Shown in pieces: positions 55,098-63,893 of a stretch of 64,000 nucleotides of DNA; the stretch's first letter is position 1, and the number at the start of each line of letters is the position of its first letter. The notes beneath the pieces are model-generated. The model had not been told where the DNA came from, searched no databases, and saw nothing but the letters and a program-made list of their open reading frames with translations. Source of the DNA: an uncultured Croceitalea sp. (GTDB taxonomy: Bacteria; Bacteroidota; Bacteroidia; Flavobacteriales; Flavobacteriaceae); assembly GCA_947495075.1 (NCBI GenBank), contig CANLXH010000001.1:186001-250000 (forward strand), given 5' to 3'. The translations under genes and the position numbers were made by a program.

Positions 55098-55736
55098 CTA
55101 ATTGAAATCTCCCGGCGGCGGTGGCGTACTATGGCCATCATTTAAAATTAGACTTCCATCTTGATATGGACTAAACTTTAATGATGGTAAAAAACTGGCT
55201 TTAGATTTTTGCTCCATACCTTGACCATTTCCTGAATCTTTTGGCCAATAATTTCGTATGAGCTTAGCTTCACCATCTACTCCGATGTAGAAGCCACCAT
55301 ATTCTCCATTAATATTGGCTGTAGGTAGCATAAAGACCGTATTCCTATTAGGGTCTTTTCCATCTTTCCCATAGTTGGCCAAATAAATACGTATACTATC
55401 AGGTTTTACTTTGGCTTTTTTTGCCCTCTTTTCTACATATTTAATGTATTTCTTTATGGTTTTAAAATCAAAATTTATTGCTTGAGTGGGAATAAATTCT
55501 TTTTCGGGGTTTTGAGCCATTTCAAATTCTAATATTGATTTAGCTCTGCGTGTTTCATAGTTATCACACAATTCTTTGGCTTCTCCAAGAGAAATAATGC
55601 CTCTAGGAGTTTTGGTGATTTCTTGTTCTTCCTCTTGTGGCTCTTCATTATCCTGTTTTGATTTTTCAACACAAGATGTAATTGTTAAAAATAAAATGGA
55701 AGAAAGTAGTAAGGTCCATTTTTGCTTGGTTTTCAT
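55098..55736 (-). CDS. Exported lipoprotein heading the membrane-protein pair
   Basis: The 212-residue protein has a lipoprotein signal with TSCVEK (Cys22). The body contains KEFIPTQAINFDFKTIKKYI, DSIRIYLANYGKDG and VFMLPTANINGEYGGFYI, which I do not assign to a known family, and it ends with a GHSTPPPPGDFN tail. It is first in a unit with two paralogous membrane proteins and may interact with them at the envelope. That link is positional only. Confidence 0.72.
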   Translation of the reverse strand: MKTKQKWTLLLSSILFLTITSCVEKSKQDNEEPQEEEQEITKTPRGIISLGEAKELCDNYETRRAKSILEFEMAQNPEKEFIPTQAINFDFKTIKKYIKYVEKRAKKAKVKPDSIRIYLANYGKDGKDPNRNTVFMLPTANINGEYGGFYIGVDGEAKLIRNYWPKDSGNGQGMEQKSKASFLPSLKFSPYQDGSLILNDGHSTPPPPGDFN

Positions 55737-55812
55737 AAGTATAAGGTTAAATATTTATAATTTATGGGGGAATCTTTCATTAAAGATACTATTTTCCTTA
55801 AATACAAGTACT

Positions 55813-55839
55813 AAAAAACCCAATGGTACATCCATTGGG
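55813..55839 (-). terminator. rho terminator
   Basis: CCCAATGG (55819-55826) pairs with CCATTGGG (55832-55839); on the minus strand six T follow. It lies 35 bases after the rho stop. Confidence 0.75.
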
Positions 55840-55873
55840 CTTTAAATTATGATAATCGATTTGCTTTACAAAC

Positions 55874-57469
55874 TTATTGATTCATAGTCATTAAAAACTC
55901 CTCATTATTTTTAGTTTGTTTAAAACGTTGTTCGATAAACTCCATTGCCTCAACAGGGTTCATGTCGGCTAAATACTTGCGCATAATCCACATACGCTGT
56001 ATAGTAGATTCATCTAACAATAAATCATCCCTTCGTGTACTAGAAGAAGTAAGGTCTATTGCAGGGAATATTCTTCTATTGGCGATTTTACGATCTAACT
56101 GAAGTTCCATATTACCGGTACCTTTGAATTCTTCAAAGATTACCTCGTCCATTTTAGAACCAGTTTCTGTAAGTGCTGTTGCAATTATAGATAATGAGCC
56201 TCCACCTTCTATATTACGGGCTGCACCAAAGAAGCGTTTTGGTTTATGTAATGCATTTGCATCTACACCACCACTTAATACTTTACCAGATGCTGGTTGA
56301 ACAGTATTGTACGCTCTTGCTAAACGCGTGATAGAATCTAATAAAATAACGACGTCGTGACCACATTCTACCAAACGCTTTGCTTTTTCTAAAACAATAT
56401 TAGCTACGCGTACATGCTCAGTTGCTTCTTTGTCAAAAGTTGACGCTACAACTTCACCACGTACATTACGTTGCATGTCTGTTACCTCTTCTGGGCGTTC
56501 ATCTATTAATAATATAATTTGATAAACTTCTGGATGATTGGCAGCAATACCATTTGCAATATCTTTAAGTAACATGGTTTTCCCAGTTTTAGGTTGCGAT
56601 ACAATCATACCACGTTGTCCTTTTCCTATGGGAGAAAATAAGTCGATAATTCGTGTTGAAATTGAAGACTGTCTTTCTGCTAATTTAAAACGCTCATCAG
56701 GAAATAATGGCGTTAAATGCTCAAAAGAAACCCTATCACGAACTATTTTAGGGTCTATTCCATTAATCTTATTCACTTTAATAAGTGGAAAATATTTCTC
56801 TCCTTCTTTTGGAGGTCTTACGTTTCCTAAAACGGTATCTCCAGTTTTTAATCCAAACAAACGAATTTGTGATTGTGATACATAAATATCATCTGGTGAT
56901 GATAAGTAGTTATAATCAGATGATCTTAAAAAGCCATAACCATCCTGCATTATATCAAGGACTCCCTCACTTTCAATAATACTATCAAATTCGAATTCAG
57001 GCGCCTTGTAACGGTTTTTTAAATCCTTGTCAAAATTGCTGCTCTTTTTCTCGTGCTGTGGTCTTGGGTTAGGCTTGCGATTTTGATTTTTTTGTTGAGG
57101 ATTGGATTTATGCTGCTCTCTTTTTTGAGTTGGGTTATTTTTTTGAGGCTCTCTTTTTTCTTTAACAACTTCGCCATTATCGGTGTTAGGCTCCGTGCTT
57201 TCTTTTGTATCGATATTAGGAGAATCCTCACTTTTTTCAACTGCCTTTTTGATAGGTCTTGGTCTTGGCCTAGGTTTTGGCTTTGCCTCTTTAGTTTCTG
57301 TAGTTGGTGCAGTTTCTGCAACAGCTTTTGGATTAGATGCTTGAACATCTAAAATTTGGTAAACTAAATCTAGTTTTTTGGTTGTCTTGAACTTAGGAAT
57401 GTTAAGTCCTTTTGCTATTTCCTGTAATTCAGGAAGCTTTTTTGCTTTTAGATCTGAAATCTCGAACAT
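55874..57469 (-). CDS. rho: Transcription termination factor Rho
   Basis: Rho is the hexameric RNA helicase that ends transcripts. The 531-residue protein has an N-terminal Rho_N helical domain ([19 protein letters not shown]), then a long low-complexity linker of Pro, Arg, Lys, Asn and Gln (about 55-145), the RNA-binding cold-shock domain ([20 protein letters not shown]) and the ATPase core with [10 protein letters not shown] (Walker A), [10 protein letters not shown], and the R-loop SGGVDANAL. The linker makes it longer than E. coli Rho (419), as in other Bacteroidetes. It stands alone. Confidence 0.96.
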   Translation of the reverse strand: MFEISDLKAKKLPELQEIAKGLNIPKFKTTKKLDLVYQILDVQASNPKAVAETAPTTETKEAKPKPRPRPRPIKKAVEKSEDSPNIDTKESTEPNTDNGEVVKEKREPQKNNPTQKREQHKSNPQQKNQNRKPNPRPQHEKKSSNFDKDLKNRYKAPEFEFDSIIESEGVLDIMQDGYGFLRSSDYNYLSSPDDIYVSQSQIRLFGLKTGDTVLGNVRPPKEGEKYFPLIKVNKINGIDPKIVRDRVSFEHLTPLFPDERFKLAERQSSISTRIIDLFSPIGKGQRGMIVSQPKTGKTMLLKDIANGIAANHPEVYQIILLIDERPEEVTDMQRNVRGEVVASTFDKEATEHVRVANIVLEKAKRLVECGHDVVILLDSITRLARAYNTVQPASGKVLSGGVDANALHKPKRFFGAARNIEGGGSLSIIATALTETGSKMDEVIFEEFKGTGNMELQLDRKIANRRIFPAIDLTSSSTRRDDLLLDESTIQRMWIMRKYLADMNPVEAMEFIEQRFKQTKNNEEFLMTMNQ

Positions 57470-57630
57470 TAAGTAATCAATAAGTTAAACTTGTTATCTA
57501 ATTTTGAAGTAAAATGTTATTGGGATATTACGTTTGGGAAAGATGTTCCCGGGTAAGTATGCTAATTAATAACAGTACAATTATACAAATTATTTTTTAA
57601 GAAGAACTGTTTATTTATCGAAAAGACACG

Positions 57631-57638
57631 TATTTTTG
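57631..57638 (+). promoter_or_regulatory. -7 box of the DUF4293 gene
   Basis: TATTTTTG matches TAnnTTTG, 22 bases before the ATG at 57661. No clear TTG element precedes it. Confidence 0.5.
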
Positions 57639-57660
57639 CTTAGAATAAGGCTAAAAAGCA

Positions 57661-58071
57661 ATGATTCAAAGAATTCAGACGTTTTATTTACTACTAGTAA
57701 CACTTTTAGCAGGTGTTGTACCATTTTTTGTTAATCTATGGGTAGTAAACGATAATGTGTTATTCTTTGCTAAAGATGAGATTACTATTTCAGTAGTTTT
57801 TTATGTAATTGCTGCTTTAGCATTGCTTACTATTTTTCTTTTTAAGAAAAGACAAAATCAATTCGTGGTGAACAGAGTTAATATGATATTTAATCTTTTT
57901 TTACTAGGATTTTTCGTTTACCGATCGCTAAACTTATCCGGAGAAACGGCGGTTTCAGAGAAGGGTATTGGGATGCTGATTCCTGTATTTTCTATCGTTT
58001 TTCTAGTTCTGGCCAACAGAGCTATCAAAAAGGATGAAGATCTTGTAAAATCTGTTGATCGTTTGCGTTAA
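57661..58071 (+). CDS. DUF4293 membrane protein
   Basis: The 136-residue protein has four membrane helices and starts MIQRIQTFYLLLVTLLAGVV, the DUF4293 opening. The family occurs in Bacteroidetes, often next to rho as here, and has no known function. It is transcribed away from rho from its own -7 box, and a strong terminator follows. Confidence 0.85.
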   Translation: MIQRIQTFYLLLVTLLAGVVPFFVNLWVVNDNVLFFAKDEITISVVFYVIAALALLTIFLFKKRQNQFVVNRVNMIFNLFLLGFFVYRSLNLSGETAVSEKGIGMLIPVFSIVFLVLANRAIKKDEDLVKSVDRLR

Positions 58072-58099
58072 ACCTAACATCTTAGTAGTATTAGTGCGT

Positions 58100-58129
58100 A
58101 AAACCCCGATGATATCATCGGGGTTTTTT
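58100..58129. terminator. Terminator after the DUF4293 gene
   Basis: AACCCCGATGAT and its complement form a perfect palindrome that ends in six T, 28 bases beyond the stop. It also faces the minus-strand gene ending at 58155, for which an A-run gives a T-run on that strand. Confidence 0.9.
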
Positions 58130-58154
58130 GTTTTAATTCTATTTACACATAATC

Positions 58155-59018
58155 TTATTCAGTAACTGCCATTAAATCAGCTACAGTAAAACCATTATTA
58201 AATTTGATGTCTGTAAGCGTCTGCACTAAATTTGGATTTTCTGAGTATCCATTTTCGCTTGGCAAATAATAACTACGTTTTGTTGCAATCATTTGTCCAT
58301 CAACATCTTTATATTCATAGTCTGCTATTATTACAGGCTCTTCAACACTCATAAAAGGTAATGAAAAATAAAAACGGTCAATTAATTTAGTTTCAGGATT
58401 TACATACAGAATATAAATATCATTTTGTTCTTTACCAGTAATAGCTGGGTCATAGGTGACATTTAATTTGTCATAAGTTTTACCATTAAGTTCTTCTTTT
58501 CCTAGGTAAGTAGTAATAGTTCCTTTATCATTTAATTTATAAGGCATCACAAACCAAAAATAGTTCGCTTTTCTAAGAAAATCTCCGACTACGTTTGCTT
58601 GTTGGTCACTATTTTTAGTCCCATTAACCATTACTATTGTTTCTTTACCATCAAAACATTGTGTTACTTCCCCCTCAACTTCTGGCATTACATTAATTTC
58701 ATGTTTGGTGTAGTGACCATAAGAAGCTTCAGAATCAAAAATGTATCTTTCTGTTGATATATCATATTTATTATCGTTTGTACTGTGATAATTATACGTG
58801 TATTGAACATCATTCTTACTCCAAAGATTTCCCCAACCACCATGAGCATATTCTATAGCAGCTAAAACGGTCTCTGGCTTATTCGTGTCATAGACAGGCT
58901 CTTTTTTCATTTCTGTAGCCACCATTTCTTTTTCTTCTATTTTTTTTGCTTTCTCACCACAAGATGCTAGAACAAAAAGTAGAGCTAATGCAATAAACTT
59001 AAAATTTTGTGTTTTCAT
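58155..59018 (-). CDS. DUF6503 lipoprotein
   Basis: The 287-residue protein has a lipoprotein signal with LASCGE. The mature part begins with an acidic linker and then AIEYAHGGWGNLWSKNDVQYTY, a pattern of the DUF6503 group, whose beta-rich fold resembles LolA/outer-membrane lipoprotein-sorting proteins. The function is unknown. On the minus strand it follows the PqqB-like hydrolase after 66 bases and may share its transcript. Confidence 0.72.
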   Translation of the reverse strand: MKTQNFKFIALALLFVLASCGEKAKKIEEKEMVATEMKKEPVYDTNKPETVLAAIEYAHGGWGNLWSKNDVQYTYNYHSTNDNKYDISTERYIFDSEASYGHYTKHEINVMPEVEGEVTQCFDGKETIVMVNGTKNSDQQANVVGDFLRKANYFWFVMPYKLNDKGTITTYLGKEELNGKTYDKLNVTYDPAITGKEQNDIYILYVNPETKLIDRFYFSLPFMSVEEPVIIADYEYKDVDGQMIATKRSYYLPSENGYSENPNLVQTLTDIKFNNGFTVADLMAVTE

Positions 59019-59084
59019 ATTATGTTAAAATTGTTTTGAATCTTTAGACGTATAAAATAATCTTGCTTACAGTAAAAACTTAAT

Positions 59085-60029
59085 CTATAACCCAATTTGT
59101 TGGCCAAATTGAGAAATATTAAAACCTTTACTCAAAACCAATTTCCCCTGCTCGCTATTTACATTCAATAGTGGGTTAGTATGATTGAAATGAATAAAAT
59201 GGATTTTAGCTTTTTCTATTGTTGATAGATTTTTAAATAGTTCCATACTTTCTACTACGAATGGGTGCGGAATTTCAGAAATATCACGGTTATTAATCTC
59301 TACCCCATCAAAAAAAGTAGCATCTAAGAAAGCATAATCTACTTTTTTAATTTCTTCGATGATATTGGTACTCCATTTAGACCATTTGTCAATATCTGGA
59401 ATAAAGAGAGCAGATTTGTGAGGTCCAATTATTTTATAGCCTACTGTTTCGGAGAATTCATCACGATGTGGAACTAGAAATGGGATAACAGATAAGTTTT
59501 CTGTAAGCTTTACTTCTTTTTCATGTTTAATTTTTTGAAGAGAAATATTTCCAAGTTTAAGTAATTGATTCCAAGGACCATTATTAGTGAGGAAAGTTTC
59601 CATTAAAGGCATTACGTAAACAGGAACATTTTTTGAACCTAAAGCTTCTCTTCCCAAATACATTAACCCAGTGTAATGTCCTATATGCGCATGCGTTAAG
59701 AAAATCCCTTCTGGTGTTTCGGTTTTTGAATTAGCATACTCTTTAAGTAGTTTAAACTGTGAAGGCATATCTGGTGTGGCCTCCAATAGGAATGTTTTAT
59801 TGTTTTCATGGTCAACTATTCCTAAAGAAACTACTTTTCTGTGTGGATTCGGTTTTGAAAACAAAGCTTCGCAACATTCTTTTTTACAAGCAATTTGCGG
59901 ACTTCCTGCATCCTGAACGGTTCCTAAGATTAAAATTGAAACCTTTGATTCTTTAACTTGTTTGTTTTGACCTTGACATCCAAAGAAAACCGAGAACAAG
60001 AAAAACGATAGTATAATTCTCATAATCAT
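59085..60029 (-). CDS. PqqB-like metallo-beta-lactamase-fold lipoprotein
   Basis: The 314-residue protein has a lipoprotein signal (FFGCQG) and the metallo-hydrolase motif THAHIGHYTG (HxHxxH), followed by VPHRDE and DIDKW, as in the PqqB branch of the metallo-beta-lactamase fold. No pqq biosynthesis genes are nearby, so a role in PQQ synthesis is unlikely. The ATG at 60029 overlaps the upstream stop in ATGA, so it is preferred over the ATG at 60023. Substrate unknown. Confidence 0.82.
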   Translation of the reverse strand: MIMRIILSFFLFSVFFGCQGQNKQVKESKVSILILGTVQDAGSPQIACKKECCEALFSKPNPHRKVVSLGIVDHENNKTFLLEATPDMPSQFKLLKEYANSKTETPEGIFLTHAHIGHYTGLMYLGREALGSKNVPVYVMPLMETFLTNNGPWNQLLKLGNISLQKIKHEKEVKLTENLSVIPFLVPHRDEFSETVGYKIIGPHKSALFIPDIDKWSKWSTNIIEEIKKVDYAFLDATFFDGVEINNRDISEIPHPFVVESMELFKNLSTIEKAKIHFIHFNHTNPLLNVNSEQGKLVLSKGFNISQFGQQIGL

Positions 60030-60520
60030 CTATTACCCAATTCTATTACTTCCAAGTTTTTAATTTTTTTTCCATCTATAACAAAACGAAGCATTGTTCT
60101 AACTTGATGAAAACCGTGCTTACCACATGCACCTGGATTCATATGTAGTAAATCATATTTTTTATCATTCATAACTTTAAGGATATGTGAGTGTCCACAA
60201 ATAAAAAGTTTTGGAGGGTTATTTTTAATTACTTCCCTTACACGAGTATTATATTTAGTAGGATATCCACCAATGTGCGTAATCCAAACATCTACATCTT
60301 CACAAAAAAAACGATTATGCTCTGGAAACTCTTTCTGAATAATATGGTCATCTATATTACCATAGACCCCACGAACAGGTTTTATGCTTTTTAATGTATC
60401 TGTGACTTCTAAACTTCCAATATCGCCTGCGTGCCATATTTCATCTACTTGTCTAGCATATTTTAAGATGTCATTATCTATGTGGCTATGGGTGTCAGAA
60501 AGTAGAAGTATTCTTGTCAT
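60026..60520 (-). CDS. YfcE/MJ0936-type metallophosphoesterase
   Basis: The 164-residue cytoplasmic protein has all motifs of the small calcineurin-like phosphodiesterases: LLSDTHSH, HAGDIGS, GNIDDH, THIGG and CGHSH. Such enzymes cleave phosphodiesters or phosphoproteins. It is the first gene of a coupled pair with the PqqB-like hydrolase; the ATGA overlap implies co-translation. It diverges from truA. Confidence 0.9.
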   Translation of the reverse strand: MTRILLLSDTHSHIDNDILKYARQVDEIWHAGDIGSLEVTDTLKSIKPVRGVYGNIDDHIIQKEFPEHNRFFCEDVDVWITHIGGYPTKYNTRVREVIKNNPPKLFICGHSHILKVMNDKKYDLLHMNPGACGKHGFHQVRTMLRFVIDGKKIKNLEVIELGNR

Positions 60521-60576
60521 AACCCTAAAAATATGCTAAAAAGAACAGACATAATTTACCTTGCTACAGATTCAAG

Positions 60577-60584
60577 TATCTTTG
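60577..60584 (+). promoter_or_regulatory. truA -7 promoter box
   Basis: TATCTTTG matches TAnnTTTG, 25 bases before the TTG start of truA. It supports the TTG start because no ATG lies between it and the gene. Confidence 0.55.
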
Positions 60585-60608
60585 CTTTGCTAAAAGTAGC
60601 GGTTTACT

Positions 60609-61349
60609 TTGAGATATTTTATCCAATTTGCTTATTTCGGGAAAGGGTATCATGGTTGGCAAATTCAACCAAATGCTATCACTGTACAACAAATCTTAGA
60701 AGAGGGTTTGTCTATGTTATTGCGTTCTAAAGTTTCGGTAATGGGAGCTGGCAGAACAGATACAGGTGTTCATGCAAAAGAAATGTACGCTCATTTTGAC
60801 TTTCTCGAAATAGGAGATGCTATGGATTTAACCCATCGCCTAAATAAATATCTGCCATCTGATATTGCTGTAAAATCAATATTCCAGGTTAAAGACGATG
60901 CCCATGCCAGGTTTGATGCCATCCAACGTACCTATGAGTATTGGATTCTTCAGGAAAAGAACCCTTTTTACATTGATGCTGCATATTTTATATGGCAATC
61001 TTTAGATATTACAGCCATGAATATGGCCGCTAAAATTCTAATGGAGTATGAGGATTTTGAATGTTTTTCCAAATCCAATACAGATGTAAAAACTTATAGA
61101 TGTAAAATTGAGAAAGCGGTTTGGGAGAAAAAAGATGAGAAACTTATTTTTACAATTAAGGCAGATAGATTTTTAAGAAATATGGTACGCGCTATTATTG
61201 GAACTTTACTTGAAGTTGGTTTGCATAAAATAGAGCCAGAAACTATTCGAGAAATTATTAAAAGTAAAGATAGGGGTAAGGCAGGGACATCTGTCCCAGC
61301 AAAAGGATTATATTTAACAAAGGTTTTATACCCTGAAAATAGTATTTAA
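60609..61349 (+). CDS. truA: tRNA pseudouridine synthase A
   Basis: TruA makes pseudouridine at positions 38-40 of tRNA anticodon arms. The motif GAGRTDTGVHA carries the catalytic Asp, and RYFIQFAYFGKGYHGWQIQPN is the standard N-terminus. Translation must start at TTG (60609): in that frame a stop lies at 60597 and no ATG precedes the conserved RYFIQFAY. The stop overlaps the ATG of the ABC exporter by one base. Confidence 0.95.
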   Translation: MRYFIQFAYFGKGYHGWQIQPNAITVQQILEEGLSMLLRSKVSVMGAGRTDTGVHAKEMYAHFDFLEIGDAMDLTHRLNKYLPSDIAVKSIFQVKDDAHARFDAIQRTYEYWILQEKNPFYIDAAYFIWQSLDITAMNMAAKILMEYEDFECFSKSNTDVKTYRCKIEKAVWEKKDEKLIFTIKADRFLRNMVRAIIGTLLEVGLHKIEPETIREIIKSKDRGKAGTSVPAKGLYLTKVLYPENSI

Positions 61350-63121
61350 TGAGCCAAGAAAAAGAGACTGGAAAAGCATTTGATTTTGGACTGTTTAAAC
61401 GTGTTTTTGAACATACTAAACCATACAAGCTTATTTTTTTTGGAGTAGCATTAGTCGCTATTTTACTTTCGGCTTTTGCAGTTTTTACGCCACTTATTAT
61501 TGGTGATGTTATTGACAACGCGATAACAAATAAAGACTCGGAAAGACTTTTGTTTTTGGTGATTGCGATGCTAGGAGTTCTTATAGGGGAGGTTACCTGT
61601 CAACTACTATTTACCTATTATGCCAACCTACTTGGGGAATCTGTTATTAAAGACATTAGAATTCGCTTGTTTGAAAAGATTATGGGTTTTAAGATGACCT
61701 ATTTTGATAATTCTTCTATAGGAATCTTGGTTACTAGGGCAGTTGCAGATATGCAACGTATTGGAGAGATTTTTAGTCAAGGATTTTTTGTTATCGTTGC
61801 CGATCTTTTGAAAATGTTAGTAGTTGCGGTCGTCATGTTGGTGATGAATTGGAAATTAGCACTAATTGTATTCGGAATTTTACCGGTTATTCTCTATGCA
61901 ACTAGATTGTTCCAAAAGGCAATGAAATCTGCATTTATAGAAGTAAGAGCTCAGGTTTCTAATCTAAATTCTTTTGTGCAAGAACGTATTGCAGGAATGA
62001 AAATAGTACAATTGTTTAATAGAGAAGAAATAGAGAAAGAGAAATTTAGAGGTATAAACGAAAAACACCAAAATGCTTGGCTCAGAACAGTTTGGTATAA
62101 CTCTATATTTTTTGCAGTAGCAGAGTTATTAGGAGCGGTAAGTATTGGACTTATTGTTTGGTTTGGAGGGCTACAAAACGTTACAGGAATCGATGCAGGT
62201 GAGTATGGTGATATTTTTACTTTTATTCTTTTTTCCGGAATGTTATTTAGACCGCTTAGACAAATTGCGGATAAGTTTAATACGCTGCAGATGGGTATGG
62301 TCGCGGCTAATCGAGTATTTAACATATTGGATACAGAAAGTAAAATTCTTAATAAAGGAACTGTTGAAAAACAAGAAATGAAAGGAGCTATTAAATTTTC
62401 AGATGTCCGTTTTGGATATATAGAAGATGAAGAAGTTTTGCATGGGATTTCTTTTGATGTAAAAGCTGGAGAAACTATAGCAATTGTTGGTTCTACTGGC
62501 GCTGGGAAATCTACGATTATTAATCTTTTAAACCGTTTCTACGAGATTAACTCAGGAACTATTCTAATAGATGGTATAGATATTCAAAAATATACACTAG
62601 AGTCGCTTCGTTCTCATATCGCCGTGGTACTTCAAGATGTTTTCCTTTTTGCCGATACAATCGCCAACAATATTTGCTTGAAGGATAAAACCATAGCTAT
62701 TAAGGACATTGAGGCAGCAGCAAAGCAGATTGGAGTTCATGAATTTATTTCAAGCTTACCAGGGAGGTATCAATATAATGTAAAAGAACGAGGGACTATG
62801 CTTTCTAGTGGTCAACGACAGCTCATTGCATTTTTAAGAGCTTATGTAAGTAATCCAAGTGTTTTAGTATTAGATGAAGCCACCTCTTCAATAGATACCT
62901 ATTCTGAGCAATTAATTCAACAAGCAACTGAGAAAATTACGGAAGGTAGAACCTCCATTATAATTGCACACCGTTTGGCTACCATTAAAAAGGCTGATAA
63001 AATTTTAGTTATGGATGCTGGCAAAATTGTGGAGAGTGGTACCCATAAAGAACTTCTTGAAAAAGGTGGTTATTATAGCAATTTATATGAAGCGCAATTT
63101 TTAGCAGAGGAAGTGGCTTAA
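61349..63121 (+). CDS. MsbA-like ABC exporter (fused membrane and ATPase domains)
   Basis: The 590-residue half-transporter has six membrane helices (about 35-330), then the ATPase domain with Walker A GSTGAGKSTI, signature MLSSGQRQL, Walker B VLVLDEATSSID and switch His in IAHRL. It resembles the MsbA/multidrug exporter group and would work as a homodimer. The substrate could be a lipid or drug. Translationally coupled to truA. The stop is only one base from the converging DUF3667 stop. Confidence 0.92.
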   Translation: MSQEKETGKAFDFGLFKRVFEHTKPYKLIFFGVALVAILLSAFAVFTPLIIGDVIDNAITNKDSERLLFLVIAMLGVLIGEVTCQLLFTYYANLLGESVIKDIRIRLFEKIMGFKMTYFDNSSIGILVTRAVADMQRIGEIFSQGFFVIVADLLKMLVVAVVMLVMNWKLALIVFGILPVILYATRLFQKAMKSAFIEVRAQVSNLNSFVQERIAGMKIVQLFNREEIEKEKFRGINEKHQNAWLRTVWYNSIFFAVAELLGAVSIGLIVWFGGLQNVTGIDAGEYGDIFTFILFSGMLFRPLRQIADKFNTLQMGMVAANRVFNILDTESKILNKGTVEKQEMKGAIKFSDVRFGYIEDEEVLHGISFDVKAGETIAIVGSTGAGKSTIINLLNRFYEINSGTILIDGIDIQKYTLESLRSHIAVVLQDVFLFADTIANNICLKDKTIAIKDIEAAAKQIGVHEFISSLPGRYQYNVKERGTMLSSGQRQLIAFLRAYVSNPSVLVLDEATSSIDTYSEQLIQQATEKITEGRTSIIIAHRLATIKKADKILVMDAGKIVESGTHKELLEKGGYYSNLYEAQFLAEEVA

Positions 63122-63122
63122 T

Positions 63123-63893
63123 TTATTTTTGAATAAAATCTTCTAGATTTATAGTTCCAAAAATTAATCCAATTATTATAGCTAAAACGCCAATACCCAT
63201 CATTACAATAAGAAACATAAAGAAATAACCGAAAGCTCGCAAAATAGCACTTCCTGCTCCAATTTTATGAGCTCTTTTCAGAACATAAAATTGATAGCCA
63301 ATAGAAAAGGTTAAAAAAATCCAGTTAAAAATATCATAACGAAATTCAAAAATGCTGAAAACAATAAGCCCCAAAATTACTTGAACAAATGATATTTGTC
63401 CTGTGGTATAAGCATTAGTTATCAAATGTTCTGTATAATTGAGTTTTCTTTTATCTAAGAATAATATCCATGTCATTAAGGCATAAACAGGAATTAATAA
63501 ATATGAAATTATGGCTTGATAGTCGATTACAAAATCCATGTTGGGTGTAGAAGCATTCTCAGGATTAAAGCTGCTTTCGGTAAGGTTTATATGGTATATA
63601 TCCCTTAAAACAAAAAATAAAACACCAGATAGTGTAATTGCAATTGCAAAAAAGCTAATTGGATTCATATATTTTTTACGTGCTCCAGAAATAAAACTTT
63701 CTATAACGACTTCTGGTTTAGTAAAAAGATGTTTTATGGTTTTAAATAGCGTATTATCAAGGTCAAAAACTTGAAATTTTAAATCTTGCCAAATATTTTT
63801 TAAGGTTAATCGATTACGGATTATTTTTCCCCCACAGTTTGGACAGTAACTAAAATCTGAACGAAGACTATTTTCGCATGTTTTACAAATCAT
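63123..63893 (-). CDS. DUF3667 membrane protein
   Basis: The 256-residue protein begins with a zinc-ribbon-like MICKTCENSLRSDFSYCPNCGG (four Cys), then a linker and TIKHLFTKPEVVIESFISGARKKYMNPISFF, the DUF3667 signature, and about five membrane helices. The function is unknown. Its ATG overlaps the stop of the diadenylate cyclase gene by one base (TAATG), so the two are translated together. Confidence 0.88.
   Translation of the reverse strand: MICKTCENSLRSDFSYCPNCGGKIIRNRLTLKNIWQDLKFQVFDLDNTLFKTIKHLFTKPEVVIESFISGARKKYMNPISFFAIAITLSGVLFFVLRDIYHINLTESSFNPENASTPNMDFVIDYQAIISYLLIPVYALMTWILFLDKRKLNYTEHLITNAYTTGQISFVQVILGLIVFSIFEFRYDIFNWIFLTFSIGYQFYVLKRAHKIGAGSAILRAFGYFFMFLIVMMGIGVLAIIIGLIFGTINLEDFIQK

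Noticed and set aside
59085-60029. Naming this gene pqqB
   Set aside because: The fold and HxHxxH motif fit, but the lipoprotein signal and the lack of other pqq genes argue against the name.
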